From: Serratia plymuthica
Lineage (GTDB): Bacteria; Pseudomonadota; Gammaproteobacteria; Enterobacterales; Enterobacteriaceae
Direction of reading: 5' to 3'
Length of the DNA stretch: 64,000 nt
Assembly (NCBI RefSeq): GCF_018336935.1
Contig: NZ_CP068771.1
Coordinates: forward strand, 2,914,001 to 2,978,000
Shown: one piece after another, positions 28,382-37,196 of the stretch
Layout of the letters: every line of letters begins with the position of its first letter
Position numbering within the stretch: position 1 is the stretch's first letter
Notes under the pieces: generated by a model
Databases searched by the model: none
What the model was told of the DNA's origin: nothing
The model's input: the letters and a program-made list of their open reading frames with translations, nothing else
Translations under genes and position numbers: made by a program

Positions 28382-29742
28382 TGACCGCTCGCCTCGGCCG
28401 CTGGCTGTCCTCGTTGGATACGCTGGAAAAACGCATCGCTTGCACGCCTGCGGTTCGCCGCTACGGCCGCCTGACGCGCGCCACCGGGTTGGTGCTGGAA
28501 GCCACCGGCTTGCAATTGCCGATCGGCGCCACCTGCCTGATCGAACGTCACAACGGTGGCGAGGTGCAGGAAGTGGAGAGCGAAGTGGTCGGTTTTAACG
28601 GCCAGCGGTTGTTCCTGATGCCGCTGGAAGAAGTGGAAGGCATAGTGCCCGGCGCACGGGTTTACGCCCGCGTGGCGCCGGAAGGACAAAGCGCCGGCAA
28701 GCAACTGCCGCTCGGCCCGGCACTGCTGGGCCGGGTGCTGGACGGCAGCGCCAAACCGCTCGACGGCCTGCCCGCACCGGAAACCGGCTATCGCGCCCCC
28801 TTGATTACCGCCCCGTTCAACCCGCTGCAACGTACGCCGATCGAACAGGTGCTGGACGTCGGCGTGCGCACCATCAACGGCCTGCTGACCGTCGGGCGCG
28901 GCCAGCGCATGGGGCTGTTTGCCGGATCCGGCGTCGGTAAAAGCGTCTTGTTAGGCATGATGGCGCGTTACACCCAGGCCGACGTGATTGTCGTCGGACT
29001 GATCGGCGAGCGTGGCCGCGAGGTCAAAGACTTTATCGAGAACATTCTCGGCGCCGAAGGCCGAGCGCGCTCGGTGGTGATCGCCGCCCCGGCGGACGTC
29101 TCGCCGCTGTTGCGCATGCAGGGTGCCGCCTACGCCACACGCATCGCCGAGGACTTCCGCGATCGCGGTCAGCACGTGCTGCTGATTATGGACTCGCTCA
29201 CCCGCTACGCCATGGCGCAACGCGAGATCGCGCTGGCCATCGGCGAGCCGCCGGCCACCAAAGGCTATCCGCCCTCCGTGTTCGCCAAACTGCCGGCGCT
29301 GGTGGAACGTGCAGGTAACGGCATCAGCGGCGGCGGTTCGATCACCGCGTTTTATACCGTACTGACCGAAGGCGATGACCAGCAAGACCCGATAGCCGAC
29401 TCGGCGCGCGCCATTCTCGATGGCCACGTGGTGCTGTCGCGCAGGCTGGCGGAAGCGGGCCATTACCCGGCAATCGACATCGAAGCCTCCATCAGCCGCG
29501 CCATGACGTCGCTTATCGACGAAGAACACTATCGCCGGGTGCGCAATTTCAAACAGATGCTGGCCAGCTATCAGCGTAACCGCGATCTGATCAGCGTCGG
29601 TGCCTATGTAGCAGGCAGCGATCCGCTGCTGGATAGGGCCATGACGCTGTATCCGCAGATGGAGGCCTATTTGCAGCAGGGCATTTTTGAACGCAGCGGT
29701 TACGACGACGCCTGCCAACAGCTACAGCAGATGATCGCTTAA
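28381..29742 (+). CDS. fliI: Flagellum-specific export ATPase FliI
   Basis: The 453-residue F1-beta-like ATPase energises type III export. Walker A GSGVGKS lies near residue 182 and Walker [12 protein letters not shown] near 268; [20 protein letters not shown] follows. I set the start at the ATG (28381) whose first base is the last base of the fliH stop; the frame stays open upstream by 92 codons, but that part is only fliH read in another frame. Length is near E. coli FliI (457). Confidence 0.96.
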   Translation: MTARLGRWLSSLDTLEKRIACTPAVRRYGRLTRATGLVLEATGLQLPIGATCLIERHNGGEVQEVESEVVGFNGQRLFLMPLEEVEGIVPGARVYARVAPEGQSAGKQLPLGPALLGRVLDGSAKPLDGLPAPETGYRAPLITAPFNPLQRTPIEQVLDVGVRTINGLLTVGRGQRMGLFAGSGVGKSVLLGMMARYTQADVIVVGLIGERGREVKDFIENILGAEGRARSVVIAAPADVSPLLRMQGAAYATRIAEDFRDRGQHVLLIMDSLTRYAMAQREIALAIGEPPATKGYPPSVFAKLPALVERAGNGISGGGSITAFYTVLTEGDDQQDPIADSARAILDGHVVLSRRLAEAGHYPAIDIEASISRAMTSLIDEEHYRRVRNFKQMLASYQRNRDLISVGAYVAGSDPLLDRAMTLYPQMEAYLQQGIFERSGYDDACQQLQQMIA

Positions 29743-29763
29743 CGTCACAAAAGGCTGAACCCG

Positions 29764-30210
29764 ATGAAACCACAGTCACCTCTGATTACCCTGCGCGATC
29801 TGGCTCAGGATGCGGTTGAACAGGCTACGCAGCAGTTGGGCCAGGTGCGCAAGGCGCAACAGGCGGCTGAGCAGCAGCTTTCCATGCTGCTCAATTATCA
29901 AGACGAGTACCGTCAGAAACTGAATCACCAGTTGAGCGACGGCATGGACTCTTCACACTGGCAAAACTACCAGCAGTTTATCGGCACGCTGGAGCAGGCG
30001 ATCGAACAACATCGCAACCAACTGATGCAGTGGGGCCAGAAAGTGGACCACGCAATGAAGCAGTGGCAGGACAAACAGCAACGGCTGAACGCCTTCGACA
30101 CTCTGCACACCCGCGCCCAAAGTGCGGAACGGCAGAGGGAGAACAAACGGGATCAAAAACTGATGGATGAGTTCGCTCAACGCAGTTCACAAAGGAATCT
30201 ACACCCATGA
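29764..30210 (+). CDS. fliJ: Flagellar export protein FliJ
   Basis: The 148-residue coiled-coil protein is rich in Gln, Ala and Lys. It forms the stalk of the FliH-FliI complex and escorts chaperones. It lies between fliI and fliK, and its end overlaps the fliK start by four bases. Confidence 0.93.
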   Translation: MKPQSPLITLRDLAQDAVEQATQQLGQVRKAQQAAEQQLSMLLNYQDEYRQKLNHQLSDGMDSSHWQNYQQFIGTLEQAIEQHRNQLMQWGQKVDHAMKQWQDKQQRLNAFDTLHTRAQSAERQRENKRDQKLMDEFAQRSSQRNLHP

Positions 30211-31445
30211 ACCTGAATGCCGTGCCGGGCGGCGTAGCGCCCGGCGACGTCGGCGGGCTGCCGGACGCACAGTTGTCGCTGGATGACTCGCCGCTTTCCT
30301 CGGCCTTTGCCCTGCTGCTCGGCGCTCGCACGCTGCCGGCCGACAAAGATGAGGGCAAGCTGCCGCCGATATTGCCGAACGCAGAAGATGACAGCGCACC
30401 GGCGCTGAGCCGCCCCCCGCAAAACCCACTGCTGGCCGCCTTCGGCGAGCGCGATGGGCTGCTGTCGCCGGCCTTGTTGAAGGATGTTCAGCTGCCGGCG
30501 GTGTCGGTCGGCGATGACCAACCTCAGGATGAAAAACCGGATATCGCCCTTCGTCCTGCCGGGGAGATCGACGCCGCCACGCTGCAGGCGCTGTTCGCCA
30601 TGCTGCCGCTGGCCGTTACCCCAGCCACGCCGATCGCCGCCGCAACGGGGCCAAACCTTGAAGGCGAGCCGGACCCGGTGCACCCTGCCGCCCTGCTGAG
30701 CGCCGCGCTGAACCAACAGCCCAATGCCGCAGGCACCCCGATGACGCCGCCCGCAAAAGCCACATCGCCGGTGACCGAAAAACCGCTGAACCTTGACGCG
30801 CGCACCGACGGCCCGCAGCCAACCGCGGCCCCCCATGACCAGCCGGATGCGCCAGCGCTAAAACTCAGCGCCGATACCCAGCATCAGGCACCGGTCAATC
30901 ACCTGATGGCGCCGCCGGTCGCCAGCCCGGTCGTGGCAACAACGCCGAACGCTTCCCTGGTCACCGCCCCGCCGACGCCGCAATTAAACGCCCAGCTTGG
31001 CAGCCCCGAGTGGCAACAGGCGTTGAACCAACAGGTGTTGATGTTCCATCGCAACGGTCAGCAAAGCGCCGAACTGCGCCTGCACCCGCAGGAGCTGGGT
31101 GCGTTGCAAATCACCCTCAAACTGGACGAGAACCAGGCACAGCTGCACATCGCTTCCGCACACGGCCAGGTGCGTGCCGCCGTAGAAGCCGCCATGCCGC
31201 AACTGCGCCATGCCCTGGCGGAAAGCGGCATCAATCTGGGGCAAAGCAGCGTTGGCGGAGAGTCCACGCCGCAGTGGCAACAGCAGGCACAGCAGCAGGC
31301 ACAGCAGCAGGCTCCGGATGAGCAAGGTCGACCGGCCTACCGCGATAGCCACGGCGAGCGCGATCCGGCCGCCGAAACCCTCATCGTCCCGGCACAATTG
31401 CAGGCGATGGCCCGCGCCGTCAGCGGCGTCGATATTTTCGCCTGA
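30207..31445 (+). CDS. fliK: Hook-length control protein FliK
   Basis: The 412-residue secreted ruler has a long, low-complexity Pro/Ala/Asp-rich N-terminal part and a conserved C-terminal domain (about residues 255-355) with ELRLHPQELGALQITLKLDENQAQLHI. That domain contacts FlhB and switches export from hook to filament substrates. Near residue 360 a Gln/Ala run comes from a 12-bp tandem repeat. It ends the fliF operon. Confidence 0.94.
   Translation: MNLNAVPGGVAPGDVGGLPDAQLSLDDSPLSSAFALLLGARTLPADKDEGKLPPILPNAEDDSAPALSRPPQNPLLAAFGERDGLLSPALLKDVQLPAVSVGDDQPQDEKPDIALRPAGEIDAATLQALFAMLPLAVTPATPIAAATGPNLEGEPDPVHPAALLSAALNQQPNAAGTPMTPPAKATSPVTEKPLNLDARTDGPQPTAAPHDQPDAPALKLSADTQHQAPVNHLMAPPVASPVVATTPNASLVTAPPTPQLNAQLGSPEWQQALNQQVLMFHRNGQQSAELRLHPQELGALQITLKLDENQAQLHIASAHGQVRAAVEAAMPQLRHALAESGINLGQSSVGGESTPQWQQQAQQQAQQQAPDEQGRPAYRDSHGERDPAAETLIVPAQLQAMARAVSGVDIFA
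31281..31313 (+). repeat. 12-bp tandem repeat inside fliK
   Basis: CAGCAGGCACAG is repeated about 2.75 times without breaking the frame and encodes a QQAQ-type run near the FliK C terminus. It could change copy number by replication slippage in steps of four residues. Confidence 0.7.
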
Positions 31446-31526
31446 GCGGCGGCAAACGCCCAAGCTGGCACCCATTTGCGCGTCTATTCAGGCTATTGCA
31501 CGCCGCGATAGACGCGATAATACCTT

Positions 31527-31650
31527 TACCCGTCATACTTGAAGCTGCACCTTTGTTGGCTGCATTTGCGCGCCCCAGTCACATAGTTACCTATGCTCTA
31601 GGGGACTTACAAATTTGCCGCCGCGATGCAGCCCCAATTATTTTGGGTAA
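31527..31650. repeat. ERIC element, copy 2
   Basis: The repeat starts TTACCCGTC and ends ATTATTTTGGGTAA, with the central CCCCAGTCACATAG ... CTCTAGGGGAC palindrome. It fills much of the gap between fliK and fliL, where E. coli has the class 2 promoter of the fliL operon. The fliL frame stays open through it, but FliL begins after it. Confidence 0.85.
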
Positions 31651-31738
31651 ATTATGTCGTGCGTGCGGCTTTGCCGCGCGCTATGCCCGGCAGCGGTTCG
31701 CAGACTCTCGGGTGTCACTACAGGAATTTGATTTAACT

Positions 31739-32221
31739 ATGTCTCAAAACACCCTACCGGCAGCACCGAAACGCCCCCTTCTGGTCATCCTGCTGGTGTT
31801 GATTGCAGTCCTCGCCTGCGGCGCGGCAGGCTACAGTTGGTGGCAACTGAAACAACACAAAGACGGCGCTCAACCCGCCACCAAAACACTGCCGCCGGCT
31901 GCGCCGGTGTTTATGCCGTTGGACACCTTTACCGTCAATCTGGTTACGCCGGACAACAACCCCGATCGCGTGTTGTATATCGGCCTGACGTTACGCTTGC
32001 CGGACGAAAACACCCGCCGCCAGATGAACGATTTTCTGCCGGAAGTGCGCAGCCGCCTGTTGATGCTGCTCTCCCGTCAGGAAACGGGCCAACTGAGCAG
32101 TGAACAAGGGAAACAGCAACTGGTGGCGCAGATTAAGGACGTGCTTAGCCCGCCGCTGGTTAAGGGACAACCGAAGCAGGTGATCAGCGACGTGCTGTTC
32201 ACCGCCTTCATATTGCGGTAA
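31739..32221 (+). CDS. fliL: Flagellar basal body protein FliL
   Basis: The 160-residue protein has one membrane span (residues 13-35, PLLVILLVLIAVLACGAAGY) and a periplasmic domain (FMPLDTFTVNLVTPD) that surrounds stator units. The start is the ATG at 31739 with AGGAA about 12 bases upstream. The frame is open for 81 more codons into the ERIC repeat, which is not homologous to FliL. It leads fliLMNOPQR. Confidence 0.95.
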   Translation: MSQNTLPAAPKRPLLVILLVLIAVLACGAAGYSWWQLKQHKDGAQPATKTLPPAAPVFMPLDTFTVNLVTPDNNPDRVLYIGLTLRLPDENTRRQMNDFLPEVRSRLLMLLSRQETGQLSSEQGKQQLVAQIKDVLSPPLVKGQPKQVISDVLFTAFILR

Positions 32222-32226
32222 TCACT

Positions 32227-33228
32227 ATGGGCGACAGCATTCTTTCACAGGCAGAGATCGACGCCTTGCTCAACGGCGACAGCGCGGGCGATGAACCCGC
32301 AGCGGTGGTCAGCAACGAGAGCGAGGTCAAGCCGTACGATCCGACCACCCAGCGCCGAGTGGTGCGCGAACGGCTGCACGCGCTGGAAATCATCAATGAA
32401 CGTTTTGCCCGTCAGTTCCGCATGGGGTTGTTCAACCTGTTGCGCCGCAGCCCGGACATTACCGTCGGCCCGATCAGGATCCAGCCGTATCACGAATTTG
32501 CCCGCAACCTGCCGGTGCCCACCAACCTCAATCTGGTGCACCTGAACCCGCTGCGCGGCACTGCGCTGTTCGTGTTCGCGCCAAGCCTGGTGTTTATCGC
32601 CGTCGATAACCTGTTCGGCGGCGACGGCCGCTTCCCGACCAAGGTGGAAGGCCGCGAGTTCACGCCGACCGAACAGCGGGTGATCAAACGCATGCTGCGC
32701 CTGGCGCTGGATGCCTATGGCGACGCCTGGAGCGCGATTTACAAGATCAATGTGGAATACGTGCGCGCCGAGATGCAGGTGAAATTCACCAATATCACTA
32801 CCTCGCCGAACGACATCGTGGTCACCACCCCGTTCCAGGTGGAAATCGGTGCGCTGAGCGGTGAATTCAACATCTGCATTCCGTTCGCGATGATCGAACC
32901 GCTGCGCGAACTGCTGACCAACCCGCCGCTGGAAAACTCACGGCAGGAAGACAGCCACTGGCGTGAAACGCTGGTGAAACAGGTACAACATTCCGAGCTG
33001 GAGCTGATTGCCAACTTCGTCGATATCCCGATGCGGCTGTCAAAAATCCTGAAGCTGCAGCCGGGCGACGTACTACCGATTGATAAACCGGAACGCCTGA
33101 TCGCCCACGTGGATGGCGTACCGGTTCTGACCAGCCAATACGGCACGTTAAACGGGCAGTACGCCCTGCGTGTTGAACATTTGATTAACCCTATTTTGAA
33201 TGCTCTGAGTGAGGAACAGCCCAAATGA
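32227..33228 (+). CDS. fliM: Motor switch protein FliM
   Basis: The 333-residue C-ring protein has the N-terminal CheY-P binding segment (SILSQAEIDALLNGD), the FliG-binding GGDGRFPTKVEGREFTPTEQRV loop and a C-terminal SpoA-like domain. It receives CheY-P and reverses the motor. It overlaps fliN by four bases. Confidence 0.97.
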   Translation: MGDSILSQAEIDALLNGDSAGDEPAAVVSNESEVKPYDPTTQRRVVRERLHALEIINERFARQFRMGLFNLLRRSPDITVGPIRIQPYHEFARNLPVPTNLNLVHLNPLRGTALFVFAPSLVFIAVDNLFGGDGRFPTKVEGREFTPTEQRVIKRMLRLALDAYGDAWSAIYKINVEYVRAEMQVKFTNITTSPNDIVVTTPFQVEIGALSGEFNICIPFAMIEPLRELLTNPPLENSRQEDSHWRETLVKQVQHSELELIANFVDIPMRLSKILKLQPGDVLPIDKPERLIAHVDGVPVLTSQYGTLNGQYALRVEHLINPILNALSEEQPK

Positions 33229-33638
33229 GTGATCCTAAGCAACCGTCTGGCGAAGGAAAGGAATCCGTGGACGATCTGTGGGCTGATGCGTTTAACGAGC
33301 AGCAAGCGACCGACAACACGTCAGCAACCGACGCGGTGTTCAAATCGCTGGAGGCGCAGGATGCCGTCGGCAGCCTGCAGGATATCGATCTGATCCTGGA
33401 TATCCCGGTCAAGCTGACCGTGGAATTGGGCCGCACCAAAATGACCATCAAAGAGCTGCTGCGTCTGTCGCAGGGTTCGGTCGTCGCATTGGACGGGCTG
33501 GCGGGTGAACCGCTGGACATCCTGATCAACGGTTATCTGATCGCCCAGGGCGAAGTCGTGGTGGTGGCCGACAAGTTCGGCGTACGCATCACCGACATCA
33601 TCACCCCGTCCGAACGCATGCGTCGCCTGAGCCGCTGA
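33225..33638 (+). CDS. fliN: Motor switch protein FliN
   Basis: The 137-residue protein has a C-terminal SpoA domain (IDLILDIPVKLTVELGRTKMTIKELLRLSQGSVVALDGLAGEPLDI), the core of the C-ring base, where FliH docks. The start overlaps fliM and the stop overlaps fliO. Confidence 0.97.
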   Translation: MSDPKQPSGEGKESVDDLWADAFNEQQATDNTSATDAVFKSLEAQDAVGSLQDIDLILDIPVKLTVELGRTKMTIKELLRLSQGSVVALDGLAGEPLDILINGYLIAQGEVVVVADKFGVRITDIITPSERMRRLSR

Positions 33639-34042
33639 TGAACCCAGGCTCCGCCGTGCCCGGCCAGGGCACACTGCAACCCGCCGCGCCGGCGCTGCCG
33701 GCCGGTTCGGTGCTGACGCAGGTCAGCGCTGCGCTGGGCGGCATTCTGCTGCTGATCCTGTTGGCCGGCTGGCTGTTCCGCCGCCTGGGGTTTGCCCCTC
33801 AGGCGCGCAACAGCAAACTGCTCAACCTGCGCGCCAGTTGCCAGGTCGGGCAGCGTGAGCGCGTGGTGGTAATTGAAGTGGACAATACCCTGCTGGTGCT
33901 GGGCGTGACCGCGCAGCAAATCACCCCGCTGCACCAGTTGCCGGTTCCCGCACAGGACAGCAGCGCAGCCGACGCCGCACCACCGGCTGATTTTCGCCAG
34001 TTGATGCAAAAAGTTCTGAAACGTCCGGAAAAATCGGCATGA
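33638..34042 (+). CDS. fliO: Flagellar export protein FliO
   Basis: The 134-residue protein has one membrane span (about residues 30-50, [16 protein letters not shown]) and a basic cytoplasmic domain with [22 protein letters not shown]. FliO helps FliP assemble in the export gate. It is translationally coupled to fliN and fliP. Confidence 0.93.
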   Translation: MNPGSAVPGQGTLQPAAPALPAGSVLTQVSAALGGILLLILLAGWLFRRLGFAPQARNSKLLNLRASCQVGQRERVVVIEVDNTLLVLGVTAQQITPLHQLPVPAQDSSAADAAPPADFRQLMQKVLKRPEKSA

Positions 34043-34815
34043 AACCCATCGTTCATTATGTCGCCTCGCGTTACCGGGGCGGCAAGAATATGCTCTGGCT
34101 GGCCGCCGGCCTGCTGCTTGTCAGCCCGGCGGCCTTGGCACAGTTGCCCGGCCTGATCAGCCAACCGCTGGCCAATGGCGGCCAAAGCTGGTCGCTGCCG
34201 GTACAGACGCTGGTGCTGTTGACGTCACTCAGCTTCCTGCCCGCCATGCTGCTGATGATGACCAGTTTCACCCGAATCATCATCGTGCTCGGGCTGCTGC
34301 GCAACGCGCTCGGCACCCCCTCGGCGCCGCCGAATCAGGTGATGCTCGGCCTGGCGCTGTTCCTGACCTTTTTCATCATGTCGCCGGTCTTCGACAAGGT
34401 CTATCAGGACGCCTATCTGCCGTTCAGCCAGGACAAAATCAGCCTGGACGCGGCGCTGGATCAAGGCTCGCAGCCGCTGCGCGAGTTTATGCTGCGCCAG
34501 ACGCGCGAAACCGATCTGGCGCTGTACGCCAGGCTCGCCAACCAGCCGCCGCTGGCCGGGCCGGAAGCGGTGCCGATGCGCATTCTGCTGCCGGCTTACG
34601 TCACCAGCGAGCTGAAAACCGCGTTCCAAATCGGCTTCACGGTGTTTATTCCGTTTCTGATTATCGATCTGGTGGTCGCCAGCGTGCTGATGGCTCTGGG
34701 GATGATGATGGTGCCGCCCGCCACCATCTCGCTGCCGTTCAAACTGATGCTGTTTGTGTTGGTGGACGGCTGGCAATTGCTGCTCGGCTCGCTGGCGCAG
34801 AGTTTCTATTCGTAA
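34039..34815 (+). CDS. fliP: Flagellar export gate protein FliP
   Basis: The 258-residue gate protein has a cleavable signal (ends near LAQLPG) and about four membrane segments. Signature stretches are [28 protein letters not shown] and [18 protein letters not shown]. FliP5-FliQ4-FliR1 forms the export pore. The start overlaps fliO by four bases; a later ATG before the hydrophobic segment is possible. Confidence 0.96.
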   Translation: MKPIVHYVASRYRGGKNMLWLAAGLLLVSPAALAQLPGLISQPLANGGQSWSLPVQTLVLLTSLSFLPAMLLMMTSFTRIIIVLGLLRNALGTPSAPPNQVMLGLALFLTFFIMSPVFDKVYQDAYLPFSQDKISLDAALDQGSQPLREFMLRQTRETDLALYARLANQPPLAGPEAVPMRILLPAYVTSELKTAFQIGFTVFIPFLIIDLVVASVLMALGMMMVPPATISLPFKLMLFVLVDGWQLLLGSLAQSFYS

Positions 34816-34835
34816 CCCGCCTCAAAGGAAACATG

Positions 34836-35105
34836 ATGACACCTGAATCGGTCATGGCGCTGGGCACCGAGGCGATGAAAGTGGCGCTGGCGCTGTCCGC
34901 CCCGCTGCTGCTCGCCGCGCTTATCAGCGGCCTGGTGGTCAGCCTGTTGCAGGCCGCCACCCAGATCAATGAAATGACGCTGTCGTTCATTCCCAAAATT
35001 CTGGCGGTGGTCGCCACTATCGTGGTTGCCGGGCCCTGGATGCTGAACCTGCTGCTGGACTATATGCGCACGCTGTTCAGCAACCTGCCGAATCTGATTG
35101 GTTAG
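34836..35105 (+). CDS. fliQ: Flagellar export gate protein FliQ
   Basis: The 89-residue protein has two membrane helices with [20 protein letters not shown] between them. Two ATGs are adjacent at 34833 and 34836 after AAGGAAAC; the second aligns with E. coli FliQ (MTPESV). It lies between fliP and fliR. Confidence 0.96.
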   Translation: MTPESVMALGTEAMKVALALSAPLLLAALISGLVVSLLQAATQINEMTLSFIPKILAVVATIVVAGPWMLNLLLDYMRTLFSNLPNLIG

Positions 35106-35107
35106 CC

Positions 35108-35890
35108 ATGCTCACCCTTGACAGCGCACAGTTCGGCGTCTGGCTTAGCCACTATTTCTGGCCGCTGCTGCGCATTCTGGCGCTGATCAGCACCGCGCCG
35201 GTGTTCAGCGAAAAACAAATCGGCAAAAAAGTGAAAATCGGCCTCGGTGGCCTGATCGTCATCCTGATCGCCCCTGGGCTGCCCACCAGCACTGTCCCCA
35301 TTTTCTCCGCCGCCGGGTTGTGGCTGGCGGCCCAGCAAATCCTGATTGGCGTGGCGCTCGGGCTGACCATGCAGTTCGCCTTTGCGGCGATACGGCTGGC
35401 CGGCGAAGTGATCGGCATGCAGATGGGCCTGTCGTTCGCCACCTTCTTCGATCCCAGCGGCGGGCCGAACACGCCGGTGTTGGCGCGGTTGCTCAACTTG
35501 CTGGCAATGCTGCTGTTCTTGAGCTTTGACGGCCACCTGTGGCTGATTTCCCTGCTGGCCGACAGCTTTCATACTCTGCCGATCCAGCCCGCCCCTCTGA
35601 ACGGCAACGGTTTTCTGGCATTGACCCAGGTGGGTTCGCTGATTTTTATCAACGGCATGATGCTGGCGCTGCCGCTGATTTGCCTGCTGCTGACGCTGAA
35701 CATGGCGCTCGGCCTGCTCAACCGCATGACGCCGCAGCTGTCGGTGTTCGTCATCGGCTTCCCGGTCACCATGACCATCGGCATTATGACCATCGGCATG
35801 ATGATGCCGATGCTGGCGCCGTTCTGCGAGCACCTGTTCGGCGAATTCTTCGATCAGTTGGCCAGAGTAATAGGTGGGATGGTGAGCTGA
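35108..35890 (+). CDS. fliR: Flagellar export gate protein FliR
   Basis: The 260-residue protein has about six membrane segments and the family stretch [22 protein letters not shown]. It completes the FliPQR pore and contacts FlhB. It is the last gene of fliLMNOPQR and begins two bases after fliQ. Confidence 0.96.
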   Translation: MLTLDSAQFGVWLSHYFWPLLRILALISTAPVFSEKQIGKKVKIGLGGLIVILIAPGLPTSTVPIFSAAGLWLAAQQILIGVALGLTMQFAFAAIRLAGEVIGMQMGLSFATFFDPSGGPNTPVLARLLNLLAMLLFLSFDGHLWLISLLADSFHTLPIQPAPLNGNGFLALTQVGSLIFINGMMLALPLICLLLTLNMALGLLNRMTPQLSVFVIGFPVTMTIGIMTIGMMMPMLAPFCEHLFGEFFDQLARVIGGMVS

Positions 35891-35892
35891 GG

Positions 35893-35940
35893 AAAAAAAG
35901 GCACGTCACGCCAACATGAATGGGGGCAGCGTGACGTGCC
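35893..35940 (-). terminator. Long hairpin terminator between fliR and flgL
   Basis: GGCACGTCACGC (35900-35911) pairs perfectly with GCGTGACGTGCC (35929-35940) over a 17-base loop. Seven T residues follow on the minus strand only. It would therefore end the flgKL transcript, after it has crossed the ERIC copy next to flgL. It may also slow plus-strand transcripts from fliR. Confidence 0.75.
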
Positions 35941-36054
35941 AAACAGTGTGCCCGGTTTCAAGAGTTCCCCACCGCAGTGTTACAGCGATAACGTCCTCTA
36001 AGCACACCCAAATAGATACCCGCCATGGTTTCACGGCAAATGTTTATCATTGCC

Positions 36055-36179
36055 ATACCCTATGGATTTCGAGTTGCATCCAGGCGGCAAACGCGTGCAT
36101 CTCCAGGAGCTTACTCAAGTAAGTGACTGGAGTGCATGCGAGCGGCCAACAACGCTGCAACTTGAAAGACGACGGGTAT
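36055..36179. repeat. ERIC element, copy 3
   Basis: ATACCCTATGGATTTCGAG begins the element and GACGACGGGTAT ends it. The core CCAGGAGCTTACTCAAGTAAGTGACTGG is a clear palindrome. It touches the stop codon of flgL and lies in its 3' untranslated region. The core is opposite in orientation to copies 1, 2 and 6. Confidence 0.9.
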
Positions 36180-37138
36180 TAGCGGTTCATTTGAAACAGC
36201 GACATCCCCTGCATATCACCGAAGGTTTTGTACGATGCCTGCAAGGCCGCCTGCTGCATGAAGTAGCTCGAAATCGACTCGGTCAGATCGGCATCCACCA
36301 AGGCGCTCATTTGCGTTTGGTTGATCATGTCGCGATCCTTGCCAATACTGTCCAGCGTATCCATTTCCTGCAGTTGGTTACCCAACTCGGCGCGCACGCT
36401 GAGCACCTTGTTATAGGAGTTGTCCAGCCCGCGATTGGCCTTGGCCATCGCGTCGTTCACTTGCTGTTTGGTAGCGTCGTCCGCGCCATCGAGCGGGGTT
36501 TTCAACGCTTTCAGCGCGATATCGATGCTTTCAAACACGTTGGACACCGATGCGCTGCCGTCCGGCTCCGGCTTGGGGTTGCTGGTCAGCGACATGAATA
36601 CCGTATCGCCGGTATGGCCGACCGTCATGGTGCGATTGGCATCCACTTTCTGCTCGACCGGCGTATTGCCGCCCACATAGCTGACCGAACCGCCGTTGTT
36701 CGCAAACGGCGGCTTGTCATTCTCAAAGCCGCCAAACATAAAGCGGCCATTGCCGTCGGTGCTGTTGGCCTGGTTAAGCAATTGGTCTTTCAGCCCCTGC
36801 AACTGGGTAGCCAGCGAATCGCGATCGTTGTCGCTTTTGGTGCCCCCGGCATTGACGATCAGCGCTTTCATATCCGAAATGGTGCTGGTCGCACCGGCCA
36901 GTACCGTCTCTTCCATCGACACGCTCTGGCGGGCAAAGGTGCGCGCCAGCGCATATTGGGTGTTTTCCGACTGGGACTGGGCCAGCATCACCGCCTGCGA
37001 CGCCGCCAGCGGATCGTCGGACGGATTGCTGACTTTTTTGCCGGTGGAAAGCTGTTCTGCCGCCTTCATAAACAACGACTGATTACCGGTAATGCCGGTC
37101 ATGTTCTGTTGGTACATCATGCTGGTACTCATACGCAT
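36179..37138 (-). CDS. flgL: Hook-filament junction protein FlgL
   Basis: The 319-residue junction protein has flagellin-like ends: MRMSTSMMYQQNMTGI at the start and ISSYFMQQAALQASYKTFGDMQGMSLFQM at the end. It joins FlgK to the filament. It follows flgK by 58 bases and should use the sigma-28 promoter upstream of flgK. The TAA stop lies at the edge of an ERIC repeat. Confidence 0.96.
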   Translation of the reverse strand: MRMSTSMMYQQNMTGITGNQSLFMKAAEQLSTGKKVSNPSDDPLAASQAVMLAQSQSENTQYALARTFARQSVSMEETVLAGATSTISDMKALIVNAGGTKSDNDRDSLATQLQGLKDQLLNQANSTDGNGRFMFGGFENDKPPFANNGGSVSYVGGNTPVEQKVDANRTMTVGHTGDTVFMSLTSNPKPEPDGSASVSNVFESIDIALKALKTPLDGADDATKQQVNDAMAKANRGLDNSYNKVLSVRAELGNQLQEMDTLDSIGKDRDMINQTQMSALVDADLTESISSYFMQQAALQASYKTFGDMQGMSLFQMNR

Positions 37139-37196
37139 GGTGCGGGTTCCTCAAAATCAGCGGCCGGAGCCGTCGTGGCTCCGGTTAAAATGAAAA

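Noticed and set aside
31496..31738. N-terminal extension of FliL through ERIC copy 2
   Set aside because: The extra 81 codons translate the repeat and are unlike any FliL N terminus; an ATG at 31739 fits the family.
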